From: Costus lasius
Taxonomy: Eukaryota > Streptophyta > Magnoliopsida > Zingiberales > Costaceae
Assembly (NCBI GenBank): GCA_027563935.2
Contig: CM050453.2
Coordinates: 10,992,001 to 11,056,000 of the forward strand
Direction of reading: 5' to 3'
Length of the DNA stretch: 64,000 nt
Below the pieces are notes generated by a model. It searched no databases. It was given only the letters and a program-made list of their open reading frames with translations, and was not told the origin of the DNA. Made by a program: the position numbers and the translations under genes. How positions within the stretch are numbered: position 1 is the first letter of the stretch; each line of letters opens with the position of its first letter. Shown here piece after piece: positions 32,254 to 43,613 of this stretch.

Positions 32254-33395
32254 ATGCTTGAAAAAATTATGATAAATCAGAGTAAGGAACTTGAAGATCT
32301 TAGTGAGATGATTGCTCAGCTTACTTCTCAAGTAGAATCTATATGTGCTAATACTGAAATGCTAGAAACCCAAATAGCACAACAAAGTTATATACTTGGG
32401 TTTGATTTAGAAAATGAGAATATTCATAGTATGATTTATGACACTGATAAAAATGATATAGAGGATGGAATCCAGGATAAATCTGAGAATTTTGTAGAGA
32501 TGGATCAATCATTAGTCATGACTCCTGATTGTGATTTACCTTCTGCAAATTTTGATGATTCTGCAAATTTTGATGATTTTAAAAATTTTGATGATTATGA
32601 TTTACCTTCCTCAAATTTTGATGATTTGGATGATTATGATTTACCTTCCTCTGAAATTCACCAGCCATCTAGTCCCCTCTCACATAATGAAGTGTCTTGC
32701 AACACAAATACTTGGGACATGTTTGAAGAGATTTATGAATTTTTTGAGTCTTGTGAGAAGAAGGATGATGAATTTAAGGATCCTCAAGAAAGAATTAGCG
32801 AGATAGATGGGGATGAAATTGACAGTGTTAAGATGAATGCCCCATTGAAGAGAAAGAAATTGAGGAAAATTATGAGGAAGAAGATCTTATGCATATTATA
32901 CCATCAATTCTTATTCTCTAGGGAAATCCATTAGAAATTTGCATGATTAATGATGGAGATGATTTTAAAGATGATGAGGTGATTGAAATAATTTTTGAAT
33001 CAAATTCAAGCACAGGTGGTACTAAAAAGATGATAACACATGAGATTCTTGATCACATTGGCATTGAGGTAGCTGAAAAACCAAAAGCACAAATTGAAAA
33101 CTTCTTGATAAATCCAGGGTATGAGATTTTTGATTTTAATTCAAATTTTCTTCCAATTGCATATACAAATCTAAAGGAAGAATGCATGATTTTACTCTTG
33201 GATAAATATAGAAAAATTATTGAGTACTCTTTGCATGACTCTAACTTTTGTTTTTGTATGCTTGTACTGGAAAATCCAACATGGATCCACCTGCTTAACT
33301 GGATGTATACTTTGGTGGACACACTCTTGAGGAGAAGGAAAAGTAGAAGATTATATGCTCTCTACTATGGCACAGATTCACCAACTCCACCATGA
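32254..33395 (+). CDS. Gag-like internal ORFs of the Athila-like derivative
   Basis: Two adjacent frames, 32254-32934 (226 aa) and 32943-33395 (150 aa). The first has a heptad-like coiled coil (KELEDLSEMIAQLTSQVESI, then MLETQIAQQ) typical of the C-terminal part of Athila Gag, followed by an acidic repeat region (NFDDYDLPSSNFDDLDDYDL). The second has no domain I recognise, and its end (from about 33303) runs into the duplicated 3' segment. No protease motif. Could be the sole protein of a non-autonomous element. Confidence 0.5.
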
Positions 33396-34979
33396 CATGG
33401 AGCTATGGTCAAGCTAATGACCTTAAACAAGCGCTTTTTGGGAGGCAACCCAAATTTCTCACTTTTGTGATTTTTAGTTTTAGTTTTTGATTTTTAGGAA
33501 ATTTTTGCAGCATGTATTGATGAATTTTTATTAATGGAAAATCTTCTGATAAGTTGTTTTATTTGTAGGAATTTTTTAGAGAATTTTTACTTGAAAGAAA
33601 AGTGATCAATAAGATGTTCATGAACGCAGCCGTGAATCATGTACCGACAGTGATGACGACATTTTCTTTGTGAGTATGGTTAATATGATTTTGATAGTGA
33701 AACATGATGGTATTTAATGCTTGAAACTTGTTTACATTGTAAAATATGATTACCTTTGATATAACATAGTTTCTAGATTTTTCTGAGTCATGTTTTCATC
33801 TTTTGATATAACTGTACAGATTTTCGCTCATATTATAAAAGGAACTCTTGCAACAATTTTTTCTGAAATATATCATTCATTGATTTTAATGCTTATGTAT
33901 ATGCAACAACTTAAGTCTAGGGTATCCTTCATGATATTGTTTATTCTTCAAAGCTTTATAAATATGTATTTTAAATGTTTATGATTGTTAAGGATGATCA
34001 AATTTGTTTTACCCTTGATTTTAGACTTACGAAACATTTTGAGTGATTGATTTGATGACTTAAGGAATTTTTGAAATTTCATGTAGACTTAAATTGTTGA
34101 GTAAATTCAATTCTGGTATTGATAAAATGCATATGTGAATTGTTATATGTTCATATGACACGTGCATAGTATCTTGTTACTTGATGTTTAATTTATCTAT
34201 TTCTACTTGATGAAAATTTTTATGAAGAGAAAATTGGTGATATATTTTTAATTTGAGATTTGCTACAACTCCTATGGTTGAGTAATCTGAAGTCATGAGT
34301 TATATTATACCACGAGTTGGTATACTTTAAATCTGTTACGATCAGGTATCGATAACGATTTAAGTACCATGCCATTGACCGATTTTCTCCAAAAAAAAAA
34401 GGGGGGGAGACTCCTATACTTGGCACTGTTAAATCTGACAGTGGTACCTAAGACATGAGTTGAAGTCTAATAAAGAAAAAAAAAAGAGAAAAAGAAAAAG
34501 CTGTAGGTCATGTGGACAACTCCGCTGACTTTCATGATTGAGACTATGAGTTAAATTATACTACTTTGTAGTATACTTTAAACATGTTATGATGCTAACA
34601 GTAAATAGCATATAACAGTTTAAAGACCAAATTGTTTAAAAATCTCTTATCTTTAACATCATTGAAATTCTTGAAGTAGAAATTTTATCTGTTAAGTGAA
34701 ATGGATTTATTAAGATGAAAGTATTTGATGCTTAGTGTGTGTTGAATGGATGTTATGACATGAATTGTGAATTTTATCTTTCTTGGATTGTAACCTCTTG
34801 GGAATTTATTTCTATTATGATTTTTCTTAAATTACTTGAGTTTGAAATATTGATTGCTTAATTTGTAAACTGAGGATATTAATAGGGGCAAAAACAATTG
34901 AAAAATCCTTATCTTTACATTCTTTATACATATCAAGGTATTGCTTGAGGACAAGAAAAATTCTAAGTCTAGGGTTATT

Positions 34980-36464
34980 TGATAAGTGATTTTTACACCA
35001 TATTTTTGCCTATATTTTAGATCATATTTTGGGCTTATTTGCATGATTTTATGCCACTCTTAGTGTTTTTATCTTACTTTGCACAGAATCTTCACTTTTC
35101 TTGGTTTTTGTGAAAATGTAGGTAAAATGGCCTAAAAATGATGGATTTTGAGGGTTTTTAAGCCAAAGCATGATTCCCGAGGAGATCACGAGCTCACACG
35201 TCAAATTTGGAGGAAAAAGGGTGAAGAACGCAACTTTCACGGCCTTGGCTGTAATTACGGATCAGCCGTAATTCTGCGTTCGAAGGGTGACGGAATGCGA
35301 CTAAGTAAAATAGCTCACGAAAACTTACACGGGTGAAGCCGTGAATCCATCACGGTCCGTGAAACTTTCTGTGTACAAAGACACTGTACACACAGAAGCA
35401 TTTACGGCCTCAGCCGTAATTCCATCACCGACCGTAAAAATGTCCGCCCGACGTGTTTCTCACTCGATTCAACTCCAAATTAAACCGGAATTGAACCAAA
35501 CTCTCAAGAAACCTTCCTATATGGGTTCTATACTGATTAGACTATAAAAGGAAGGGTTTTGGAAGGGTTTAAGGGGCTTCGACGCACGAAAACGAGAGGA
35601 GGCGGCGGCGACAGTGAGATTCAATTCCAGGGCAGAAAACGATCGGGAAAGCCGCGCAAAGGAAGGATTGGATACTTCATCTTCGTCTCCACGTCGAGGG
35701 GAAGCATTTCTAATTACTTGTCTAGCGATTTCTTGTATTTTTATTGGGTTTCCATGAGATTTTTATCAATGAACATGTTGTTTGTTATGTATATGAACGT
35801 GTAAACCTTATTTCGGGATTTTGGGGAATAGCTCGTTGATGATTTATGGATTAAATATATTGTTCTAAATCTTTCACATGAATTTTTATAGTATTGATTT
35901 GATTAGAATTGTGTTTATTTCATGAATTACCCTGATCAAGTAATTTTACGTCTTAGACGTTGCGAGAAGGACTAGGAGGTGAATCGCAACGTCGGATCTA
36001 TTCTTTTCAAACCTGTGAATCCGATCACGGGAGTAGTTCGGATTCACTTGAAGGATTACCATAGTTTTTCACAGAACTTAATGGGTCTATTTATGTTAAT
36101 TGTCACGGGAGTAGGGAATTAATGTAAATAGATACCAGATTACACTCTGGGAGGAGGTAGTCTGTACCTTAGGAAAAATCCCTTTCAAAACTATAATTTT
36201 CTGATCAAAGATTTATTTTTATTAAAGTCATAATCGTCAGCGTGGTGAAACCCTAAGTCCTGATTTTATCTGAATTGATTTTTAGCCAAAACCCTATAAC
36301 CACCTTTTTATTTTCTTGCATGAGAAGTTTCCAAAACAAAAACCCTATTTGAATCGTCTAGATATAGATCAATCGTGTAATCGGTACTTGACCGCCTGAT
36401 CCTCGTGGGATCGATAATCTTTTATTACTTTGATAAAAATCCGTGCACTTGCGGATCGCTATCA
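34980..36464 (+). repeat. Right LTR of the Athila-like element (1485 bp)
   Basis: Same start, end and length as 30072-31556. Directly followed by transposase sequence of the Mutator-like element. Confidence 0.88.
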
Positions 36465-37099
36465 ATAGTCGAGTCTGTCAAAAGCAATATTGTATGTCAA
36501 CAAAGAGTATGCATAGTAGAAAAGCGCTTGAATTGATAGAAGTTGCAACTAATTAACTGAGTATACCTGTTGATTAATTATTGCGCACCGAGCCTCCAAA
36601 TGTTGACTCACAATTTGAAAGCAATGAAATTAGTGAAGCTCAAATAATTGAGGAGCCGATTATCACTATAAACCCCCTGTTGCCAAAAAAAAGGACCAAA
36701 GGAGAAATGAAAGAAGAGTCTTCTAGAAAAAATAAAAAAGAACAAAAAAACCACAAGCTCAAGCTCTAACAGACCTTTGAGTACTCTAAATCCTGTTCCA
36801 GCATTCAATTCAACTTCTATGTATGCAAATACACAAGTAATAGTTATCGTTGATGTAGTCATAAATATCATTGATATACTCATATTGCTTTGTACATAAC
36901 AGGTCCCTCAACCTTGCACAATGTTCTCTCCTGGAAACATACACCCTGCTCTTTCGGTTTCTGTTTTTTCATATGTACAGTTGGACACACAAAGTAATCC
37001 TAATGATCCACCACTAATACTTTCATATAGTCAAATGATGATGTGAAATACCTCTACATATGTAAGATCCTTCACATTATCATATGTTGTATAATTTAT

Positions 37100-37760
37100 G
37101 CGAGTGTATTTGTGATAATTTATTCTAATTAATCTCTAGCTTTCAGATGAAGCATCACATGTTGCTCAGCCACAACTATCATCACAGGAAAATAAGCCAA
37201 ATTGAGTGATAAACATTCTAAATAGCGTTGATGTACATGTTCTTGTGTTGTATTAGCGTTGTTGTGCTGTTTAAATATGTAAATGATGTACATGTTCTTG
37301 TGTTGTATTAGCGTTGTTGTGCTGTTTAAATATGTAAATGATGTACATGTTTAAATGGCGTTGATGTGTTGTACAGATAGCGTTGATATACATGTGTTAC
37401 CGTTGATGTGCTATACAAATAGCGTTGATGTACATGTCCTTTGTTGTATTAGCGTTGATGTACAATACAAATAGCATTGATGTACATGTCCTTTATTGTA
37501 TTAGCGTTGATGTACATGTGTTAGCGTTGATGTGCTATTTAACTAGCATTGATGTGCTGTACAAATAGCATTGATGTACATTGTTAGCGTTGATTTGCTA
37601 TACAAATAGCATTGATGTACAAGTGTTAGCGTTGATGTGCTATTTAAATAGGGTTGATGTACATGTTTAAATAGCGTTGATGTGCTGTACGAATAGCGTT
37701 GATGTACAATACAAATAGCGTTGATACATATTCACATATGGTTGATACATACATATATAC
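37100..37760. repeat. GTTGATGTACAT-type minisatellite
   Basis: More than a dozen variants of TAGCGTTGATGTACATGT and TAGCATTGATGTGCTGTACA run in tandem between the transposase and the Ulp1 gene. The GTTGAT core is shared with the subterminal arrays of the same element. No coding function. Confidence 0.85.
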
Positions 37761-37820
37761 AGTTGCATTGTCCATATACAAAAAGTTAGTTTCTAATACA
37801 TATACAAAAAAAATCACTTT

Positions 37821-40597
37821 TTAATACTGATCAATATATTCACTTTCTAAGCATCTTCTAAATATTTCCAAGATGGTAATAGCTCTTAATCTTGGCATAT
37901 CTGACTGCGAGAAATCAAAATGTGTCTTCCTACATAGACACTTCATGGACTTCATTACAAATACTCCACAATCCTTGGATTCATGCTGTATAGGGCATTT
38001 AACATCCCATATTTTTTGGTACGTAGTAAGATCCCAATCAGCCTCACATTTTAACCCTATAGTCTGTCTATTGAAATGTGAGTTTATTACTCCTATCTGC
38101 ATCAACAAAACCAGTGTTTATAAGTTTAATAGCATTGAAATTTAAGTAAAAAAGCAATACAAGAAGTAAGTGAATTAAGTTACTTACATAAGCATCTACA
38201 TAAGACTTATCTAAAGCTGTTGGATGTAATAAAGAATTATAAAATGTAATGGTCTTCTAATCCCTTTGTATGTACATGAGAAACCAATGTTCTTTATTAC
38301 CAATTGGGCAGAAAATTCTTTTTATGTTTGGTAGCGTCTCTCTATGGAAGTAATTCATGAATTCATAAACCACTCCAAATTGATGTGCTACATACAATTG
38401 ATAAAAACTCTCATAGATGTAGGCAAATGTGAGATATTTCTTTTCTTCGCATATTTCTTACTACCGTTGTGAAGTAGGAATGCATATGCGTCAATCACCT
38501 ACAATAAATATGTAAATGTAGAAGTATAATTACCAATATGCATATCTGTATACTATGCGAAAAATAAAAAAGTTGTTGATACTTACATTATCTTGAACCA
38601 TCTTGTCAAATAATACACCACACATGGTGATCTTTTTTACTTCACGAATGTCGCCAAGAGTGAAAACGTCCAATGGCAAGTCAAGATAGCCATTTATTTG
38701 CTGGCGTTGATGATCAGTTTTTAAATTATGTCCACAATAATCTCTTCTACCTATATACTGCCAAAGGGGAGGGTGAATGTTAAATATACATCAACGATAA
38801 TTGTTGCATACATCAACGATGATTGTTATCTATAAACGCTATCAACTGAATGGAATTTTAACAAAAATAAGGTACAATAATGCTATGTTATAAAATAGTA
38901 CCTCTTGTACAGGCCCAGTTGGTGGCTCATCTACTTTCTTCTTCTTTATCTCCCCCTCGGTATAAGGAGAGGTTAGTGCTGTAGAGGCATTTCGTATTCT
39001 TTTTCTCTTCCCCATCTCGTAATCATCTGTCGTCATCTGACCATTCCAATTCTTGCTCAGTCTCTTCTGTCAACTTCTCATATGCAGTTGTAAGGTCCTT
39101 CAGCTGCTTTTCATAATAATCTTTAAGCTCCTTTATTTCAGATTCATACTCTGCAACCTAGTTACGGCATGATATCTCTAGAGAGAGCTTCTCTTCAGTT
39201 AAGCTCCTTACTCTGGCCATAATATCATTTATAGCATTTTTCAGCTTCGTTATCTCGGCCTTGATCATTTCATTTTCTAACAATGTATATTTCTGTTTGC
39301 TCCTCTCTTCAGCCACCCAAACTTTCAATTTATGAAATTTATTACCAATGTCATCTCTTTCTTCTTGCATCTTTTGCAATACAACTTTCAACATCTCTAT
39401 TTCCTCTGCACCCTCTGATTCATATGTATTGTCTGAATCTTCTAGCAGTTCTTTGTTTATCTATTAGAAATAAAACTATCTATTAGTTTAAGGATAAAAT
39501 GTACTTAATTTATCATAAAATTATTTAAGGATAATACTCACATCTTTAGAAAACGTCACTGGGACAGAGATAACAGTTTCGCTTCCTTCTCAAATGGGAG
39601 TCTATATCCTCTGATGTTCTTCACTATGTATAGGATCATCGTTCATATCTACAAGATGATCATCCATATCTACAAGGTGATCTTCTTCATTATCTACATG
39701 GTCTTCTTCACTATGTACAACAACAACATTTTCTACAATGTGTATAGCAGTATCTTGTACTATTTCGTATTCTACTGCAGTAGCATCTTGTCTCCCTTCA
39801 TCTTGTGCAGCATCAGTTTGTGCAGCATAATCTTGTACAACATCTTCTTGTACAACAGCATCAGTTTGTACATCTTCTTGTATAGCAGCATCATCTTGTG
39901 CAACAACATCTTCGATTTCAAAATTTATCTTGTATAGATAATATACAATATGGTCAGACACAAGTATTAATATTATTTAATGAGAATGACATGAATTACC
40001 TAAATACCTGAGAATTATCCATCTTTTCTAACTTGTTTTCAAATGTCGCTCTTCTTCCAGCCTTCATTTTTGCCCAACGAAATAGGTGAGGGTGAACACC
40101 CTCCACCTTGATATCATTCCATAATTGGCAGTATTCATATACCCAAACCTGTAAAATAAAGAAGATTTTGATGTCAATTATCAGCAATATATTTCCTAAT
40201 AATACATACTTATGAAAAAAGTCTTCACTTACACAAAGAAGGATGCCACACCCCGCAAATGATGTAGCATTTTCCCTGAAGCTTCGAGTAAGATGATGTG
40301 TCAAGTATCTGCGCATAGCCTCAGCCCAATTGTATCTACTCAGCTTCGTCAAATCATCCACATATTCCAAAAAACTGGATCCAAGGTGTAGTAAACACCA
40401 CAAAATAAGAACGTGCAAAATAAGTACAAAATACTGAGCTTCTTCATTTTTTCCTCATTCAATATCTCATCATTTGGGCCTACAACAGACTTCAGTTTAT
40501 CCTCAATCATTTTCCTTCTTATGATTTTCCCCTTAAAGTCATCTTTATATAAGCTTGAATCTGGGGCTCTCAAGTGAAATTGCACTAAATCTCCCAT
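37821..40597 (-). pseudogene. Ulp1-type (C48) cysteine protease gene of the Mutator-like element
   Basis: Multi-exon minus-strand gene. The C-terminal exon (37821-38096) has CPIQHESKDCGVFVMKSM, with the catalytic Cys and the oxyanion Gln. The exon before it (about 38189-38300) has EHWFLMYIQRD, with the catalytic His, then an in-frame TAG, then FYNSLLHPTALDKSYVDAY with Asn where Asp is usual. Upstream pieces: a Lys-rich stretch (38842-39036), a coiled coil (39158-39394), an acidic, Gln/Asp/Val-rich repeat (39602-39961), and a DUF1985/plant-mobile-domain-like part (YNWAEAMRRYLTHHLTRSF, VWVYEYCQLWND; 39996-40597). Family proteases remove SUMO-type modifiers; this copy has the stop and frame breaks. 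Confidence 0.8.
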
Positions 40598-40892
40598 ATC
40601 TGGTAATCCTAAAATGATTGATACTTCCTTAATCGTAAAGTCTTAAAAGACTCCATTGATGCTGAAGCCGCATCTATTCTCGTCCCATGTATGTCTCAGG
40701 TACTCCAAAGCTAACATATCCAAGGGTACCATTGGCCCTATAAATAAATGGCCAAAAGGGGTGGCCTGCAGCAGCTCAATCAAATTGTTGCCCTTTGCTA
40801 TTTATCCAATGATAGTATGTAATCTCGACATTGAACATCTATTAAAATTTGGTCAAGGCTCTGCATGTGCTCGTCCCATTTTTCTGTGAATG

Positions 40893-42660
40893 AATATCAA
40901 CAAAAAAATTGGGTGTCAAAGAATAATATTTATGTGTATCAACATAAAGTAAACCCAGTGCATCAACGCTAAATACTGTGTATATCAACTCAAAATGTTT
41001 GTGTCTCAATGATAATTTAATCTCTATCAAGTCAAATTTAATTGTATATAGGTAATTTCTATGTGTATCGACGAGTATGAACAAAGAAATTGTATATCAA
41101 TGAATAATTTCTATGTGCATCAATGTAAAGTAATATCAGTGCATCAACACTAATGTCTATGTGTATCAACCCAAAATGTTTGTGTCTCAATAATAATTTA
41201 ATCTCTATCAAGTCAAATTTAATTGTATCTAGGTAATTTCTATGTGTATCAACGAGTATGAACAAAGAAATTGTGTATCAATGAATAATTTCTATGCGCA
41301 TCAACGCAAAGTAAACTCAGTGCATCAACGCTAATGTCTATGTGCATCAACCGAAAATTTTTATATCTCAATGATAATTTAATCTCTATCAAGTCAAATT
41401 TAATTGTATATAGATAATTTCTATGTGTATCAACGAGTATGAACAAAGAAATTGTATATCAATGAATAATTTCTATGTGCATCAACGCAAAGTAAACTCA
41501 GTGCATCAACGCTAATGTCTATGTGTATCAACCCAAAATTTTTGTGTCTCAATAATAATTTAATCTCTGTCAAGTCAAATTAAATTGTATATAGGTAATT
41601 TCTATGTGTATCAACGAGTATAAACAAAGAAATTATGTATCAATGAATAATTTCTATGCGCATCAATGCAAAGTAAACTCAGTGCATCAACGCTAATGTC
41701 TATGTGTATCAACCCAAAATTTTTGTGTCTCAATGATAATTTAATCTCTATCAAGTCAAATTTAATTGTATATAGGTAATTTCTATGTGTATCAACGAGT
41801 ATGAACAAAGAAATTGTATATCAATGAATAATTTCTATGTGCATCAACGCTAATGTCTATGTGTATTAACCCAAAATTTTTGTGTCTCAATGATAATTTA
41901 ATCTCTGTCAAGTCAAATTAAATTGTATATAGGTAATTTCTATGTGTATCAATGAGTATGAACAAAGAAATTGTGTATCAATGAATAATTTCTATGCGCA
42001 CCAACGCAAAGTAAACTCAGTGCATTAACGCTAATGTCTATTTGTATCAACCCAAAATTTTTGTGTCTCAATGATAATTTAATCTCTATCAAGTCAAATT
42101 TAATTTTATATAGGTAATTTCTATGTGTATCAACGAGTATGAACAAAGAAATTGTATATCAATGAATAATTTCTATGTGCATCAATGCAAAGTAAACCCA
42201 GTGCATCAACGCTAAATACTGTGTATATCAACCCAAAATGTTTGTCTCAATGATAATTTAATCTCTATCAAGTCAAATTTAGTTGTATCTAGGTAATTTC
42301 TATGTGTATCAACGAGTATGAACAAAGAAATTGTATATCAATGAATAATTTTTATGTGCATCAACGCTACTATCTATGTGTATCAACCTAAAATGTTTGT
42401 GTCTCAATGATAGTTTAATCTCTATCAAGTCAAATTTAATTGTATCAAGGTAATTTCTATCTGTATCAACGAGTATGAACAAAGAAATTATGTATCAATG
42501 AATAATATTTATGTTCATCAACACAAAGTAAACTCAGTGTATCAACGCTAATTTCTATGTTTATTAACCTAAAATTTCTATGTGTATCAACACTAATTTA
42601 AATTCTATCAGGCAAAATTCAACCCTATCAAGGTAATTTTTATGTGTATAAATGATAGTT
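40893..42660 (-). repeat. Right subterminal tandem array (about 181 bp and 157 bp units)
   Basis: Nine units marked by GGTAATTTCTATGTGTATCA at about 41051, 41232, 41412, 41594, 41775, 41932, 42113, 42292 and 42449. Steps alternate between about 181 and 157 bp. It is the inverted counterpart of the left array. Repeated open frames (HRNYLYTIKFDLIEIKLSL) arise from the repeat itself. Confidence 0.88.
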
Positions 42661-43037
42661 TACCTGTTTTGTAGTTAATTGGAGATGACTCGAGAGCAGA
42701 CTCTCTTCTTCCTCCGGAGACGACACAAGCTTTTCAATGCGTATAGTAGAAAGAAGAAAATAATGTCAGAGAAATGCGACAATGAAGAAGCTTGAACCCT
42801 AAACTCAACGGGCGCAGATTTGTGTCGAAAATGACATGGACTTTTCCGAGATATCTAACAACGAAGAAAACACTATGCGCTGCTCACCTGCTTTACCTAT
42901 TGCCTTGGAGTTAGTCGGACAACAACGAACGACTTATCGCAGGAGGCAGGAGAGGTGAAATCGCCAGAGAGCTAGCACCGGTTTGTAACAGAGGATGGCG
43001 GAGATGTCGGGTTAGGTTAATTTAGGGGTTTAGAAAG

Positions 43038-43210
43038 GGTTTTGGGGGGAAACAAAAATGGCACAATAAATATTCTTAACCCGGGTTACGCTAGCGCCGG
43101 TAACGGGGTGGCTAACGGAAATGAACGGCTTCGAGATTTGTGTCCATCAGGATCTAGAACGAATGGTGATTAGGGTACCCAGCTTAAAAAAAGTCTACTC
43201 GGTACCCAGG
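43038..43210 (-). repeat. Right terminal inverted repeat of the Mutator-like element
   Basis: Reads outward GTTTTGGGGGGAAAC...GGTTACGCTAGCGCC...GATTAGGGTACCCAG...GGTACCCAGG, the complement of the left end. Confidence 0.85.
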
Positions 43211-43613
43211 TTAGGCCTTTCAGGGGACAAAGGAGGCCTTTATCGATAAGGAAACTTCACGATACGCGTCAATAATTATCTTCTAAAAATATTTCATTTT
43301 TTTTTTATTTGACTTATTTCATTACAAATAAGTCACTATTTTAATTACATATGACAATTCGGATTAACTAATTGTAAATGAATCATGTCAACTATAGCTA
43401 AATTAAACCAACCCAAATATGACATATTTAATTAATTGGATTTGCCTAACTCAAATACGACTGGAATATAATCGCATCAACCCGACATGATCCGAATAAT
43501 CCGATATGCTTGGCTCAACACGAACCGATTATAAATTTATTATTCATATTTTATATATAAATAATAAGTTGATAAAAATTTTATTAAAATTTATAAAAAT
43601 TTAGGCTTCTGGT
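43211..43613. other. A/T-rich spacer between elements
   Basis: No gene. Words such as CAACCCGACATGATCCG (near 43475) recall the ends of some hAT elements, but no termini are visible. Confidence 0.4.

Larger units (their letters stand above)
28382..36464 (+). mobile_element. Athila-like non-autonomous LTR element with an extra partial copy
   Basis: Order: partial 3' internal segment (28382-30071), LTR (30072-31556), internal region (31557-34979), LTR (34980-36464). The first segment is a near-copy of 33303-34979, so two elements share the middle LTR and the first has lost its 5' part. No RT, RNase H or integrase exists. It interrupts the Mutator-like transposase; sequence left and right of it belongs to that gene but the middle of the gene is lost, so the join involved a deletion. 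Confidence 0.82.
25722..36769 (+). pseudogene. FAR1/MULE-type transposase, split by two insertions
   Basis: First piece 25722-25862 (MGSNDKSFEQDD... SIVGMVFNSEDAAYDFYNE) opens the FAR1-type zinc DNA-binding domain. It resumes at 27553: KRLGFSIKKLYLERRKDGSL, KYRTFACSKQG, TRTNCMAQVDFKI, ending with WTISKVQINHNHQ. After a stop and frame change, MULE transposase core residues follow: YAYFGDVISFDTTF (first catalytic Asp), PFAPIVGMNQHKQTILFCAA and ESFIWLFETFL, to about 28381. The rest of the core and the SWIM region are missing. The C-terminal part returns at 36465 (KALELIEVATN) and ends at 36769. The role is cut-and-paste transposition; this copy is dead. Confidence 0.85.
24246..43210. mobile_element. 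Large Mutator-like element carrying transposase and Ulp1-type protease genes
   Basis: Both ends read inward CCTGGGTACC, then ...TGGGTACCCTAATC, a GCTAGCGTAAC block and TTTCCCCCCAAAAC, giving about 172-bp inverted repeats (24246-24417, 43038-43210). Inside both ends lie tandem arrays of the same family in opposite orientation. The plus strand holds a FAR1/MULE-type transposase remnant and the minus strand a C48 (Ulp1) protease gene. Long TIRs plus these genes fit Mutator-like elements; Ulp1-carrying members are known in plants. No exact 9-bp target duplication is visible. Without its two main insertions (1,690 and about 8,083 bp) it would be about 9.2 kb. Confidence 0.85.

Noticed and set aside
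40893..42660. CRISPR-like regular repeats
   Set aside because: Units are contiguous 157-181-bp tandem repeats without unique spacers, in a plant transposon.
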